This document shows positions 41,766-51,908 of a stretch of DNA of 64,000 bases, piece by piece (position 1 is the first letter of the stretch; every line of letters starts with the position of its first letter). The notes beneath the pieces were generated by a model, which saw only the letters and a program-made list of their open reading frames with translations, was not told the DNA's origin and searched no databases. Made by a program: the position numbers and the translations under genes. The stretch is from Chloroflexota bacterium (GTDB taxonomy: Bacteria; Chloroflexota; Anaerolineae; Anaerolineales; Villigracilaceae): contig JAJYLQ010000019.1 in the NCBI GenBank assembly GCA_021787595.1, forward strand, positions 25,669-89,668, given 5' to 3'.

Positions 41766-43340
41766 TTATTTATTCAACCGATGATATATGCTTTTCATTT
41801 GTCTGTAAATTTGCTGGAACACTTCGAATTTACCGTCGTATATCCTGCGATTTTGTCCTTGTGGTTGATGGACTCGTTTGAACTGAACCAGTTCTGGGAT
41901 GTCATCAAACTTAATCTCGCCCAGGCCGACGGCTCCGATCCAGGCCGCGCCGCGCGCGTTGGCGTAAATCGGATCAGCAACTTGTTTGATTTCCACATTC
42001 ATCACATCGGCAAAGATCTGGCACCAAACATCCGACTGTGCTCCTCCGCCGACGATGTTGATGGACATAACCTTACGTCCTAAAAATTTTTCAATCGGCG
42101 ACACCAGCCAGCGCGTGTTGAAGGCGATGCCTTCGAGAAAGGCCCGGATGATGTCTTCACGCGTATTGTTTAGCGACAAGTTATAAAGTCCCGCGCGGAG
42201 CGATTTGTCATCCACAGGCGCGCGCTCGCCCCAAATCCACGGAGTGTACATCACGCCGTTGGCGCCTGCCGGTACGCGTTCGGCGATTTGATCCAGCACT
42301 TTGAAAATATCGGGCACGTCCGCTTCTTGCAACAACTCGTCTTTGTGATAAATAATGTTGTCGCGCAAAAAAGTGAGATTGCCTCCGGCGGTGGCTTGCA
42401 GCGCGGTCAGCAAATAGCGCCCCGGTACTGCGCATGGAATGGACGCCATGCTCGATAACACGTCCGTCTTTTTGAACGGCACGTGCGCCGCGATCCACGA
42501 TGACGTGCCGATGTAAAGATGCGGCAAATAATCTTCGACCGCGCCCGCGCCGATGGCCGCAGCTGTATTATCAATCGCGCCCGCCACGACTTTTACATTC
42601 GATGAAAGTCCCAACGCGTCCGCCACGTCACGGCGAAGATTTCCGATCACTTTCGTGCATGGCACAACGTCCGGCAATTTGGCGCGGTCCATGCCAAGGC
42701 TGCGAATCAATGAGTCATCATAATGAACCGCATCCGGGTCGCGGTTGTCGGTCACCCACGAAGTGACAATCGAATCGAACGTGGCGACAAATTCACCGCT
42801 GAGCCGCAAATTCATATAATCCAACACGTTCAAAAATTTATATACGCGCGCGTAAATCTCCGGCATCGTATCGCGGATGAAAAGCGTATGCGCGGACGGA
42901 TCCTTGCCGGTCATCGAGGGCATCCCGCCAGTCAGCCGTACAAAGCGCAAAATGTTTGTGAGACTTGCGCCATCGAGATTGATCGGTCCGCCAATTTGTT
43001 TGCGAAGATATGGAGCGCCGCGCATGTCCATCCACAGGATGGCGTTGCCGAGGGCGTTTCCCGACTTATCCACTGCGACCGTGCCTTCGCCCTGCGTCGA
43101 GCAACAAACTGCGATCACATTCGGACCTGCGGCCGGCTCCCGTTTAATCAGCCTTCCCGCCGCCGACAAAAACGCCTGCCACCATTCCTCCGGCGATTGT
43201 TCTGCGCCGCCATCCGGCGTGAGGATGAGTCTGACAGGTTCGCTTTCCCAGCCGATCACTTTTCCGCTGAAGGCGATCAGCGCAACCTTCATGCCCGAAG
43301 TGCCAAGATCAACAGCAAGAATCAATTTTTCATTTGGCAT
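41766..43340 (-). CDS. FGGY-family carbohydrate kinase (xylulokinase-like)
   Basis: 524 residues. N-terminal phosphate motif LAVDLGTSGMKVALIAF, AVCCSTQGEGTVAV, ILWMDMRGAPYL, central AGAIDNTAAAIGAGAV and C-terminal INIVGGGAQSDVWCQIFADV, all FGGY landmarks. It phosphorylates a ketose or polyol; xylulokinase is the closest general resemblance. The gene follows the MFS permease and is probably the last step of the cassette begun by the class II aldolase. The actual sugar is not deducible. Confidence 0.88.
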   Translation of the reverse strand: MPNEKLILAVDLGTSGMKVALIAFSGKVIGWESEPVRLILTPDGGAEQSPEEWWQAFLSAAGRLIKREPAAGPNVIAVCCSTQGEGTVAVDKSGNALGNAILWMDMRGAPYLRKQIGGPINLDGASLTNILRFVRLTGGMPSMTGKDPSAHTLFIRDTMPEIYARVYKFLNVLDYMNLRLSGEFVATFDSIVTSWVTDNRDPDAVHYDDSLIRSLGMDRAKLPDVVPCTKVIGNLRRDVADALGLSSNVKVVAGAIDNTAAAIGAGAVEDYLPHLYIGTSSWIAAHVPFKKTDVLSSMASIPCAVPGRYLLTALQATAGGNLTFLRDNIIYHKDELLQEADVPDIFKVLDQIAERVPAGANGVMYTPWIWGERAPVDDKSLRAGLYNLSLNNTREDIIRAFLEGIAFNTRWLVSPIEKFLGRKVMSINIVGGGAQSDVWCQIFADVMNVEIKQVADPIYANARGAAWIGAVGLGEIKFDDIPELVQFKRVHQPQGQNRRIYDGKFEVFQQIYRQMKSIYHRLNK

Positions 43341-43386
43341 AATTTATCATTTCTGGCTCAAGCCGCCGAGAGCGAATTTGGATGAT

Positions 43387-44586
43387 TTACCTTTGCGGAT
43401 CTTTCATCTGCGTCACAAGCAAGGAACTAATTACCAATAACCCAATCGCCAGCAACAGCGCGGGTGTAAACGAACCATCCGACGTTTTCAACGCTTCCAT
43501 GATATAAACGAACACAACCGATGCCTGGCCGAAAAGTTGAATCAGCCCGTTCGACGTGCCTTCTGGTGTGGGATGGGTCACTTCCGCCGCGTATTGCATC
43601 CCGATTGGACTCGTGCTGACGAGAAAGAATCCCATCACGAATGCGGAGACAAACAACAGCCAAAGACTGGTTGAAAATGCAACACCGGCCAAGCCGGGTA
43701 TGGCCAGAACCAAGCCAAGCAAAATATAAGGCTGGCGTTTGCGCTGCTTGTCTGAAAACGGCGGGATGGTCACAGCGCCCAACACTCCACCGAACAGCAT
43801 CAGCGCGCCCAGTGTGCCTGCATCCGTTGGCGTGAACCCGCGCGGGCGAATAATATTTTCCACCCACGTTGTAACGCCGTTGAAAATTCCAAGTCCGATA
43901 AACGAGACGAATAAATAGAGCCAAAACGATTTCACCGTGAACGCGTGCTTGAGTCCATCCAGCATCAATGCGCGGACTTCACTTCCGGCAGGGCCGGGCG
44001 GCGTGGGCGGAGTCTCTCTTGCGAGAACAAGGAACAGAATCGCTGAGAAAGCCGCGAAGCTTCCATAAATGATCTGAACGGTTGGAATCGAAATTGTCTC
44101 CGTGAGGATCGGGGTCAGCACCATGCCGAGCGCCGTGCCGACCAAATTGGCAAGCGTCACGAGGCCAACCGCGGTCGCGCGCTCTTCGATGGCGAACCAA
44201 TTGGCAGGAACTTTTGTCCACGCGTTCAGCAGAAATGGCTGGGCTGCCGCAATTCCAATCGTGCTCCACAAAACAAGACCGTAATTTGCGCCAGCGAATC
44301 CGCGGACGAGTCCAAAGATGCCCATCAACACTGCGCCGATGCTGACGGCGATTCTGAATCCGTATGTGTCAATCACCCACGAGACCGGAATCGAAAGCGG
44401 GATGAAGGCGATCATGAACGACATCGCCAGCAAACCGATCTGCAAATCGCTCACGCCGTAAAACTTTGCCGCCGGTCCCGTGATGGGCGCGTACGTGATC
44501 CACAGCATTTGGATGGTCAGGTTGATGAACATGAAGACAGCCAGCACCCCCCAGCGATAGCCGTAAAGTTTGTAATTGTCTGCCAT
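43387..44586 (-). CDS. Major facilitator superfamily permease
   Basis: 399 residues from the ATG at 44586, with AAAGGAG at the right distance; the frame extending upstream runs through a repeat. Twelve hydrophobic helices in two bundles. The start ...YRWGVLAVFMFINLTIQMLW and GVVLGAVTIPPFSDKQRKR-like loop between halves match MFS. Predicted symport or uniport of the substrate consumed by the neighbouring aldolase, aminotransferase and kinase. Confidence 0.88.
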   Translation of the reverse strand: MADNYKLYGYRWGVLAVFMFINLTIQMLWITYAPITGPAAKFYGVSDLQIGLLAMSFMIAFIPLSIPVSWVIDTYGFRIAVSIGAVLMGIFGLVRGFAGANYGLVLWSTIGIAAAQPFLLNAWTKVPANWFAIEERATAVGLVTLANLVGTALGMVLTPILTETISIPTVQIIYGSFAAFSAILFLVLARETPPTPPGPAGSEVRALMLDGLKHAFTVKSFWLYLFVSFIGLGIFNGVTTWVENIIRPRGFTPTDAGTLGALMLFGGVLGAVTIPPFSDKQRKRQPYILLGLVLAIPGLAGVAFSTSLWLLFVSAFVMGFFLVSTSPIGMQYAAEVTHPTPEGTSNGLIQLFGQASVVFVYIMEALKTSDGSFTPALLLAIGLLVISSLLVTQMKDPQR

Positions 44587-44604
44587 GCTGCTCCTTTTTC
44601 GATA

Positions 44605-44705
44605 TGTCATTCTGAGCGACTGAAAGGAGCGAAGAATCTCTCCTCCCGATGGAAGGCTTTCCGGCAAATCAGAGATTCTTCGCCGCTACGCGGCTCAGAA
44701 TGACA
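44605..44705. repeat. TGTCATTCTGAGC-family repeat
   Basis: 101 bp with 13-bp perfect terminal inverted repeats, TGTCATTCTGAGC (44605-44617) and GCTCAGAATGACA (44693-44705), and an inner GAAGAATCTC/GAGATTCTTC pair. It lies between the aminotransferase and MFS genes. Confidence 0.85.
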
Positions 44706-44714
44706 TGAAAGCCT

Positions 44715-46157
44715 TTATGCACACGTGCTCAACACAGTTTCAAATTTACGAAGAGCCTCATCCATCACATCATCTGTATCCGCCATGGACGTATACATGC
44801 GCGAGCCTGCCAGCGTGATCAATCCCTGCGACATGTATGCCGCACCCATTTCTTCCATCATGTTTCTACGCGGTTTGAGTTCGCGCGCCAGTCGAATCGG
44901 ATTGCGAAGATCGAGCAGCATCACGCCGGATGTTTCGAGATGAACAATCGAACCCTGGTTGTAGACGACAAATGGCAAATCATATTTTTCGATGGTAGCT
45001 TGCAAACCCTTCGTCAGTCTATCGCCCGCGCATCCGGCAATGACCGGCGCATTCGTCCGTTCCATTTCGAGGAGCGAGTAATAGCCTGCCACACACGAAA
45101 GCGGATTCGCCGAAAGCGTTCCGCCGATGTAAGCGCGCTCGCCGGTTCCACCGATGCCCGCCGCGAAGCACATCATCACATCCGCGCGTCCGCCCACGCC
45201 GCCTGCCATCGGATAACCGCCGGAGATGCATTTGCCGAAAACCGTCAGATCGGGTTTGACGCCGAAAAAGCCCTGGGCGCCTCCCATGCCCAGACGAAAG
45301 CCGGTCACGACTTCGTCGAAGATTAGAAGCGCACCGAATTCGTCACACAATTCGCGGACTTTTTGGTTGAAGTCGAATGGAACCGGACGCGTCCCCGATT
45401 CAGGTCCGAGCGGTTCGACGATGACCGCCGCGGTTCCGCCCCTCAAGCGGTTGACCATTAAATGACGCTTCAGCGCGCTGAGGCTGTTCGGAAAGAACTC
45501 CTCCGTCGCGGCGCTTGCTCCACGCGGAATACCTTTCGCTTCGAGGCGGCCCGTGCCGGGAACGTGCAGACCATAAACCATCTGGTCGCTCCAGCCGTGA
45601 TATGCGCCGCCGACCTTGATCACATATTTCTTTTTCGTAAATGTTCGCGCACCGCGGATGGCGGCCATTACGCTTTCTGTTCCCGATCCCAACATGCGGA
45701 ACATTTCGATAGACGGCATAAAGCGATTGACAAGCTGCGCCAGCTTCAATTCATATTCATGGAACAAGCCGGTGACCGGGCCGCAGGTTTCGAGCAGCTC
45801 AAAAATTTTCTCGCGCACCGGAGCATAGTTACTGCCGAGCATGGTCGGGCCGCCGGCTTGCAGAAAATCAATGTATTGATTTCCATCCGCGTCCCACAAA
45901 TGCGCGCCTTCCGCTTTTTCGACGGCAATCGGGAACGGATAATTGAACGCCAGGTTATGCTGCACACCGCCGGGAATCAATTTCTTTGCTTCGTCCGTTA
46001 ATTCTTTCGAGCGCCTGCATCTATTTTCAAAGTAATCAAGAAATTCCCGCATCTTCTCGCGCTTTACCGGACGCATGGGTTGGCTGATGAGATGATCCAG
46101 TTTTTTATAGATTTCCTGGGTATCGTGATATTGACTGATGGCATATTCTTGGGTCAT
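44715..46157 (-). CDS. Class III PLP aminotransferase, glutamate-1-semialdehyde-aminomutase-like
   Basis: 480 residues. Fold type I PLP enzyme related to HemL: EGAHLWDADGNQYIDFLQAGGP (substrate wall), GSGTESVMAAIRGART, the PLP loop DEVVTGFRLGMGG, and the Schiff-base lysine in VFGKCISGGYPMAG (about K309). It is longer than the usual 430 because of an N-terminal extension of about 50 residues. In this cassette a housekeeping haem role is unlikely; it should transaminate or isomerise the amino group of an imported compound. HemL itself would be expected elsewhere. Confidence 0.87.
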   Translation of the reverse strand: MTQEYAISQYHDTQEIYKKLDHLISQPMRPVKREKMREFLDYFENRCRRSKELTDEAKKLIPGGVQHNLAFNYPFPIAVEKAEGAHLWDADGNQYIDFLQAGGPTMLGSNYAPVREKIFELLETCGPVTGLFHEYELKLAQLVNRFMPSIEMFRMLGSGTESVMAAIRGARTFTKKKYVIKVGGAYHGWSDQMVYGLHVPGTGRLEAKGIPRGASAATEEFFPNSLSALKRHLMVNRLRGGTAAVIVEPLGPESGTRPVPFDFNQKVRELCDEFGALLIFDEVVTGFRLGMGGAQGFFGVKPDLTVFGKCISGGYPMAGGVGGRADVMMCFAAGIGGTGERAYIGGTLSANPLSCVAGYYSLLEMERTNAPVIAGCAGDRLTKGLQATIEKYDLPFVVYNQGSIVHLETSGVMLLDLRNPIRLARELKPRRNMMEEMGAAYMSQGLITLAGSRMYTSMADTDDVMDEALRKFETVLSTCA

Positions 46158-46207
46158 GATTTGATCCCTGGAAAGTGGTGAGTTTGAAACTTTCCACTTT
46201 CCACTTT

Positions 46208-46888
46208 TTACTCTCCGCTTATTACCTTCTCGCGTTGTGCGACCTTCTTCTGATCCTCGCGCAATTTTGTAAACGCGACTTCACGCACTGCGAGCGGAAT
46301 TCTGCTGATCTTGCGTTCGGAACAAATCGCCAGCAGATACGCCAGCGCGCATTTCTCCAGAATCTCCACGTTGTGGATGGCGCGTTCCATGTCATGTCCA
46401 AAGACCAACGCGCCGTGGTTCTGCATCATGAAGGCGTTGTTATGATTCTTCACGTGTTTGGTTACTGTATTCTTTAGAAATCCCGTGCCAGAGGGCGCAT
46501 AAGGAATGATATCCACACTTCGGCCAAGAAAACGCGCCTGTTCATCGAACAGGGAAGGGATCGGCGCTTTGATCAACGTCAGCGCGCTGGCGTAAACCTG
46601 GTGCGTGTGGACGATGGCGTTCACATCGCCGCGAACCTGATAGACCGCCCCGTGCATGGATGATTCGACCGATGGTTTGAGAGTTCCTTCGAGCAGATTC
46701 AATTCGAAATCCAGAACGCACACATCGTCGGGAGTCATTTTCATGTAATCATAATTGGACGGGGTGACGGCAAAGGCATTTTGTCCAGCAATCCGCAGCG
46801 ATAAATTTCCCCCGGTCGCCATTAGAAAGCCTTTTCGCGTCAATTCCTGCGCCGACTCGACAATTTGTTTTTTCGCGTCGTCAAACAT
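46208..46888 (-). CDS. Class II aldolase/adducin-family protein
   Basis: 226 residues from the ATG at 46888; the upstream frame extension enters the promoter. Zn-dependent class II aldolase/epimerase fold: TGGNLSLRIAGQ, HTHQVYASALTLIKAPIPSL (metal His), FMMQNHGALVFGHD (third His). Similar to fuculose/rhamnulose-phosphate aldolases and ribulose-5-phosphate epimerases. It is the first gene of the minus-strand cassette and is transcribed from the promoter next to the TetR gene. Confidence 0.88.
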   Translation of the reverse strand: MFDDAKKQIVESAQELTRKGFLMATGGNLSLRIAGQNAFAVTPSNYDYMKMTPDDVCVLDFELNLLEGTLKPSVESSMHGAVYQVRGDVNAIVHTHQVYASALTLIKAPIPSLFDEQARFLGRSVDIIPYAPSGTGFLKNTVTKHVKNHNNAFMMQNHGALVFGHDMERAIHNVEILEKCALAYLLAICSERKISRIPLAVREVAFTKLREDQKKVAQREKVISGE

Positions 46889-46928
46889 TCCCAAAGCGGC
46901 CTCCTCATTCAATCTAGACAGCGTCCAG

Positions 46929-46957
46929 ATTTTAGGACAATATCTTGACGGTGTCAA
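46929..46957 (-). promoter_or_regulatory. Promoter of the aldolase cassette
   Basis: TTGACA (46957-46952), 17-bp spacer, TAAAAT (46934-46929). It shares the TGTCAA sequence with the divergent promoter and the operator. Confidence 0.8.
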
Positions 46958-46960
46958 GAT
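46942..46960. promoter_or_regulatory. Candidate TetR operator
   Basis: ATCTTGAC-GGT-GTCAAGAT, perfect 8-bp arms, extended outwards by CGTCCA ... TGGACG (46922-46927, 46962-46967). It overlaps the -35 boxes of both divergent promoters. Confidence 0.8.
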
Positions 46961-46973
46961 TTGGACGTAATAT
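46945..46973 (+). promoter_or_regulatory. Promoter of the TetR gene, probably leaderless
   Basis: TTGACG (46945-46950), 17-bp spacer, TAATAT (46968-46973). The ATG at 46980 is seven bases past the -10, so it is near the transcription start; no ribosome-binding site is present. Confidence 0.75.
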
Positions 46974-46979
46974 CAGTTC

Positions 46980-47591
46980 ATGGCATCGAAAAAGTATCAT
47001 CACGGCGATTTGAAAAATGCGCTCATCCAGGCAGGCATCAAGATCCTTGCGAAAGAGGGCGTCGGCGGATTGAGCCTGCGAAAGGTTGCGAAAAAAGCCG
47101 GAGTCAGTCATTCCGCGCCGTATGCTCATTTCCCGGATAAACAGTCGCTGATCGCGGCCATCTCCACCGAAGGTTTCAAACAACTCTATGCCGAGCTGGA
47201 TGCTGCCGTCTCGCCTTACGCCAACGATCCGCGGCGGCAACTGGAAGCGGGAGCATGGGCGTATGTCCAGTTTGCCATGAACAACACGGACACTTTCAAT
47301 ATTATGTTTTCAGGCGTATTGGAAAAGGAAAAAGATTATCCGGCCTTTGTCGAAAGCTCGCGCAAAACATTCGAGCGCGTGGTGGATGTTGTAAGGGCCT
47401 GCCAGGATGCGGGTGTGCTGCGCCCGGCCCCGGCGGAGCTTTTGGCGGTATCTGTCTGGGGACAATTGCATGGCATCGTTTCACTCGCGCTCGAAGGGCA
47501 GATTTCACATGTGGTGCTCGATCGTTTTAGTGTTCGCGAGATTGTGTTCTCTGCATTGAACCAGATGGTATTGGGCAATCCTTTATCGTAG
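46980..47591 (+). CDS. TetR/AcrR-family transcriptional regulator
   Basis: 203 residues. Helix-turn-helix: YHHGDLKNALIQAGIKILAKEG then SLRKVAKKAGVSHSAPYAHFPDK, followed by a C-terminal ligand domain of the WHG/TetR_C_33 type (FNIMFSGVLEKEKDYPAFVESS, SVWGQLHGIVSLALEGQI). It is divergent from the aldolase-aminotransferase-MFS-kinase cassette and shares with it a palindromic operator. It is therefore most likely the local repressor, responding to a metabolite of that pathway. Confidence 0.88.
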   Translation: MASKKYHHGDLKNALIQAGIKILAKEGVGGLSLRKVAKKAGVSHSAPYAHFPDKQSLIAAISTEGFKQLYAELDAAVSPYANDPRRQLEAGAWAYVQFAMNNTDTFNIMFSGVLEKEKDYPAFVESSRKTFERVVDVVRACQDAGVLRPAPAELLAVSVWGQLHGIVSLALEGQISHVVLDRFSVREIVFSALNQMVLGNPLS

Positions 47592-47679
47592 ATCTCCGCA
47601 GCACGCCAGCAACTTCAAGGCTCATGCCAGGACGAGTGATTGGGTAAAATATGCGGCATGGGTTTTCCAGTCACGGAGG

Positions 47680-47778
47680 ATGGATCGGGAAGCCTGCATT
47701 CAATGGCTGGACGCATATTTTCATCCGGACGGGCTGAAATGTCCGCATTGTCAGACTGATGTTGAACAAGCCGCCTAG
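47680..47778 (+). pseudogene. N-terminal remnant of an IS1595-like transposase
   Basis: ATG at 47680 preceded by CGGAGG encodes 32 residues, DREACIQWLDAYFHPDGLKC PHCQ (zinc ribbon start), before a TAG stop. The pattern WxxxYFHPDGxxCPHC resembles the N-terminal Zn ribbon of IS1595-family transposases. The remaining gene and its ends are absent. The gap 47592-47803 holds nothing else I can support. Confidence 0.5.
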
Positions 47779-47803
47779 TGGGCGAATGGCATTACTGAAT
47801 CAG

Positions 47804-49309
47804 TTATAGCCCGTTTGCCAACTGATAATACAGATCATTCCAACGCAGTTCCTTCTTGAATTCATTTGGCTGGGTGTTCTCGTCAATGAGCAGATACTCG
47901 ATGCCTGCCATTTCGGCAAAATCCTGCAAATGCTCCGGCGCCAGGGCAGGACTGAAGCTGGTATGATGCGCGCCCCCGGCGTAAATCCAGGCAGTTGCGG
48001 CGGTCTTGAGATCCGGGCGCGGAATCCAAAGGGCGCGTGCCACCGGCAGTTTGGGCAGCGGCGCGCTGGCTGGGACTACATCCACCACGCTGACCACCAG
48101 CCGAAAGCGTTGACCCACGTCCATGATGGCCGCGCCGACCGCGGGTCCGGTTTGGGTTTCGAAAATCAGGCGGAGGGGATCAGCCTTTCCGCCAATCGAA
48201 AGCGGCAGGATATCCAGTTTCGGTTTGTCGGTTGCAATCGACTCACAGATTTCGAGCATGTGCGCGCCCAACACTTCATCGCCTGAGTCGCTGAAGTGGT
48301 ACGTGTAATCCTCCATGAAACTGACGCCGCCTTTCAGTCCCGCGCTCATCACTTTCATCGCACGCACCAGCGCGGCGGTCTTCCAATCCCCCTCAGCCCC
48401 GAAACCGTAGCCGTCACGCATGAGTCGCTGAACCGCCAGGCCCGGTAATTGTTCCAATCCATGCAAATCCTCGAAAGTGGTGGTGAACGCTTTGAAGTTG
48501 CCTCCGCTCAAAAAATTGCGCAGACCAATTTCGATTCTTGCCCCTTCACGCAGGGAAGGATATCTCTGTCCGCCAGGCTGTAAAGCAGGAACAACATCAT
48601 ACTCATCGAGATAAGCCTTCACCGTTTGGTTGATTTCAGCATCGGTGGCCGCATTTACCGCTTCTGCAAGATCGCCAACGCCATACCCGCAAACATCATA
48701 CCCGAGCTGGATTTGCGCCGCGACCTTATCGCCCTCGGTCACTGCCACATCCCGCATGTTATCGCCAAAGCGGGCAATTTTGGCTCCCTGCCAATCTGCC
48801 CAGGCACAAGCGGCCCGCGTCCAGACACCAATGCCGCGTTGGACCTCATCCTCCTGCCAGTGGCCCACAACCACCTTTCGATTCAAACGCATCCGGCTGC
48901 CGATGAAACCGAATTCGCGGTCGCCGTGCGCAGACTGATTCAAGTTCATGAAATTCATGTCAATTTCCGGCCACGGGATTTCGCGGTTGTATTGTGTGTG
49001 CAGATGCAGGAAAGGTTTCTTGAGCAAACTCAAGCCGGCGATCCACATCCTGGCTGGCGAAAAGGTATGCATCCACGCAATCAGTCCCGCGCATTTTTCC
49101 GTGGAATTCGCCTCCAGACACAAATTGCGGATTTGCTCGGGAGTGGTCAATACAGGCTTGAAGACAACCTGCACTGGGATTTGTTTCGAGGCGTTCAGTG
49201 CCGCAGCAATTTCGCGCGAATGTGCGGCGACCTGCTCCAAGGTTTCGCGACCATACAGGTGCTGGCTTCCTGTTACAAACCAAACTTCATATTGTTCCAA
49301 ATCCATCAT
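47804..49309 (-). CDS. araA: L-arabinose isomerase
   Basis: About 501 residues from the ATG at 49309, with AGAGG upstream; a second ATG follows immediately (49306). Interconverts L-arabinose and L-ribulose, Mn-dependent. Family landmarks: [16 protein letters not shown] at the N-terminus, [58 protein letters not shown] and GGAHHTSFS near the C-terminus (metal His and acids). Normal length. The upstream neighbour is araD. Together with the kinase and ABC transporter it forms an arabinose-use operon. Confidence 0.96.
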   Translation of the reverse strand: MMDLEQYEVWFVTGSQHLYGRETLEQVAAHSREIAAALNASKQIPVQVVFKPVLTTPEQIRNLCLEANSTEKCAGLIAWMHTFSPARMWIAGLSLLKKPFLHLHTQYNREIPWPEIDMNFMNLNQSAHGDREFGFIGSRMRLNRKVVVGHWQEDEVQRGIGVWTRAACAWADWQGAKIARFGDNMRDVAVTEGDKVAAQIQLGYDVCGYGVGDLAEAVNAATDAEINQTVKAYLDEYDVVPALQPGGQRYPSLREGARIEIGLRNFLSGGNFKAFTTTFEDLHGLEQLPGLAVQRLMRDGYGFGAEGDWKTAALVRAMKVMSAGLKGGVSFMEDYTYHFSDSGDEVLGAHMLEICESIATDKPKLDILPLSIGGKADPLRLIFETQTGPAVGAAIMDVGQRFRLVVSVVDVVPASAPLPKLPVARALWIPRPDLKTAATAWIYAGGAHHTSFSPALAPEHLQDFAEMAGIEYLLIDENTQPNEFKKELRWNDLYYQLANGL

Positions 49310-49343
49310 ATTTTCCTCTCTGCCATCCCGGCGAAGGCAGTGC

Positions 49344-49991
49344 TCATTGTCCGTATGCGTGAACGTAGCGGTCGTGCAATTTTTCGACATCCGCTGGCGG
49401 GATTTCCTCCAGCGCGCCGATCTGCATCGCGAGCCAAACCGTCTTTGCATTATCTTCCGTCATCACTGCCGCTTTGACAGCAGACTTCGCATCCCTGCCA
49501 ATCGTGAACACGCCATGATTTTTGAGCAGGACCGCGGGCGACTTGCCAATGCTTTCGATGACCACCCTGCCAATGGCTTCGTCGCCAATCAACGCGAACC
49601 CGCCGCAGGGAATGGGTCCGCCGAACTCATCGGCAATCGCCGTCAGAACGCATGGAATCGGTTTGCCCGCCGCTGCAAACGCAGTTGCATAGCCCGAGTG
49701 GGTATGAACCACACCGCCAACATCCGGACGATGTTTGTAAATGTAAAGATGGCTCGCAGTATCGGAGGAAGGCTTCAAACTGCCTTCAACAATTTTTCCA
49801 TCCAAATCCAGCACGGCCATGTGCTCAGGGCGCAGTTCCTCGTAACGGACTCCGCTTGGTTTGATAACGATCAATCCGCTTTCCGTATCGCGCGCGCTGA
49901 CGTTTCCGCTCGTCCATGCCACCAAGTTATTTTTTGGCAGCTCAAGATGCAGTTGAACCAATTCTTCTTTAAGTTCCTCGAGCATGTTCAT
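49344..49991 (-). CDS. araD: L-ribulose-5-phosphate 4-epimerase
   Basis: 215 residues of the class II aldolase/epimerase family. [59 protein letters not shown] and a C-terminal [10 protein letters not shown] give the metal-binding His set and the family-typical ending. Converts L-ribulose 5-phosphate to D-xylulose 5-phosphate. It lies directly between the kinase and araA, separated from the latter by 34 bp. Confidence 0.94.
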   Translation of the reverse strand: MNMLEELKEELVQLHLELPKNNLVAWTSGNVSARDTESGLIVIKPSGVRYEELRPEHMAVLDLDGKIVEGSLKPSSDTASHLYIYKHRPDVGGVVHTHSGYATAFAAAGKPIPCVLTAIADEFGGPIPCGGFALIGDEAIGRVVIESIGKSPAVLLKNHGVFTIGRDAKSAVKAAVMTEDNAKTVWLAMQIGALEEIPPADVEKLHDRYVHAYGQ

Positions 49992-50086
49992 CTCCAGAGA
50001 TTAGATGACTAGAAAGCAGATGATCAGTATTACAGCGCAAAGTTAGAGCATTGAGGGTTCTGCTCATGGCTTTTCTACCGTTTTCG

Positions 50087-50159
50087 CCCTCATCCCCAAC
50101 CCTTCCCCCGAATGGGGAAGGGAGTCCCCTCTCCCTTTGGGAGAGGGAAAGGGTGAGGG
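50087..50159. repeat. CCCTCACCCC-family repeat, araD-kinase gap
   Basis: CCCTCATCCCCAACCCTTCC begins it, an inner CCCTTCCCC/GGGGAAGGG palindrome and a second CCCTCTCCC/GGGAGAGGG core follow, and it ends GGGTGAGGG. It is the longest copy seen and fills most of the 288-bp gap 49992-50279. Confidence 0.85.
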
Positions 50160-50279
50160 AGGATTGGCAGGGAACGATTGCTCGACTTTGCGCTGTAATG
50201 GTAGTGGATAAACGATAAGTGGATGGGCAACTATTCTCTGCTCTCCATTCTCTACTCTCTCCTCCTATTCTCCAATCAC

Positions 50280-51896
50280 CTACCTCAGCGCATCCACGGC
50301 GGCTCTTTCTATGATGAGTCCCTTTTTGTAGCGTTCCATAAACGCCATGAAGCCATTGACATCTCCTTGATCGGGGGCTATCGTCGTGGCATTTTCCCCG
50401 GCAAAGACCTTGCTGGAGAGATAGGCTTCCAAGGATTCGTCCTTCGCCTTATTGAGCATGTAGGAAGCGAGCAACGCGATTCCCCACGCGCCGCCCTCGC
50501 CTGCCGTCTCCATCACGGAAACGGGAACGTTCATCGCCGCTGCCATGATCTTTTGACCCACTTCCTTTGTTTTGAAGAAACCGCCGTGACCGAGGATCTG
50601 GTCCGTCTTCACTTGTTCCTGTTCAAAGAGGATATCCAGCCCGATCTTCAATGCGCCCAGCGCCGAGAACAGATGCGCACGCATGAAGTTCGAAAATGTG
50701 AAACGGCTTTCGGGTGTACGGACGAATAACGGACGTCCCTCTTCAAGGTGCGTAATGGGCTCACCCGAAAAATAATTGTAGGCAAGGAGACCGCCGCAAT
50801 CCGCATCGCCTGTGAGCGCTCTTTGATACAGCATTTCGAACAACCTGGACTGACTCATCTCCAAACCAAGCGCATGGGTGAATTCCTGGAACAGGTCAAC
50901 CCAGGCATTGAGGTCGGATGTGCAGTTATTGCTATGCACCATGGCTACGGGCTTGCCAGTGGGCGTCGTCACCATATCAATCTCGGGATACACCTTCGAC
51001 AGAGGCTTTTCCAAAACGATCATGGCAAAGACGGATGTTCCTGCGGAAACATTGCCTGTCCGCTCTGCAACGCTGTCCGTCGCGACCATGCCTGTGCCAG
51101 CGTCGCCCTCGGGTGGACAAAGCCTGATACCAGCCGGCAGTTGTCCCGTGGGATCGAGCCGCATCGCGCCTTCTTTGGTCAGGACGCCTGCAGCGTCTCC
51201 TGCGACGAGGACTTTGGGCAGGATGTCCTGGAGCTTCCACGGGATGTTTTCCGCTTTGATCCGTTGGTTGAACAGCTCAATCATGTGTTCATCGTAATCG
51301 TTGGTCTTGCCAGCGATGGGGAACATACCCGATGCTTCGCCAACCCCCAGCCCCTTTTGCCCCGTCAGTTTCCAATGGACATAGCCTGCCAGCGTGGTCA
51401 GATGGCTGATATCCTTGACATGAGGCTCCTTGTTCAATATTGCCTGATAAAGGTGCGCAATGCTCCAACGCTGGGGGATATTGAATCGGAACAGATTTGT
51501 GAGTTCATCTGATGCCTGTCCAGTAATGGTGTTTCGCCATGTACGAAATGGGACAAGCAGTTTTCCATCCTTATCGAACGCCATATAGCCGTGCATCATG
51601 GCGCTAAAGCCGATGGCACCAATGGTCTTGAGCGGGATGTTGTACTTCTCAAAAACCTCGCTGTTGAGCCTCTGATAACTTTTCTGCAAGCCGGTCCAAA
51701 CATCTTCGAGACTATATGTCCAGATGCCGTTTTCGTACCGGTTTTCCCACTCATGGCTTCCCGACGCGATCGGCGTATGATCCTCGCCGATCAGCACTGC
51801 TTTGATGCGCGTCGAGCCGAACTCGATGCCAAGAACGGTCTTTCCACTTTCAATTGCATATTGACCGCCTGGCTTTGTCCTTGGGGTGTCTGGCAT
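50280..51896 (-). CDS. FGGY-family kinase, probable L-ribulokinase
   Basis: 538 residues. [19 protein letters not shown] (phosphate-1), [62 protein letters not shown] (ATP/sugar region) and the C-terminal [15 protein letters not shown], all of the FGGY fold. This subfamily differs from classical AraB and is found in arabinose operons lacking it. From position (between M24-like gene and araD) it should phosphorylate L-ribulose. Start ATG with GAGG upstream. Confidence 0.87.
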   Translation of the reverse strand: MPDTPRTKPGGQYAIESGKTVLGIEFGSTRIKAVLIGEDHTPIASGSHEWENRYENGIWTYSLEDVWTGLQKSYQRLNSEVFEKYNIPLKTIGAIGFSAMMHGYMAFDKDGKLLVPFRTWRNTITGQASDELTNLFRFNIPQRWSIAHLYQAILNKEPHVKDISHLTTLAGYVHWKLTGQKGLGVGEASGMFPIAGKTNDYDEHMIELFNQRIKAENIPWKLQDILPKVLVAGDAAGVLTKEGAMRLDPTGQLPAGIRLCPPEGDAGTGMVATDSVAERTGNVSAGTSVFAMIVLEKPLSKVYPEIDMVTTPTGKPVAMVHSNNCTSDLNAWVDLFQEFTHALGLEMSQSRLFEMLYQRALTGDADCGGLLAYNYFSGEPITHLEEGRPLFVRTPESRFTFSNFMRAHLFSALGALKIGLDILFEQEQVKTDQILGHGGFFKTKEVGQKIMAAAMNVPVSVMETAGEGGAWGIALLASYMLNKAKDESLEAYLSSKVFAGENATTIAPDQGDVNGFMAFMERYKKGLIIERAAVDALR

Positions 51897-51908
51897 GGGT
51901 CCTCACAC

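Noticed and set aside
16325..50159. Scattered palindromic repeats as a CRISPR array
   Set aside because: The copies are kilobases apart, vary in length and have no regular spacers; no cas genes.
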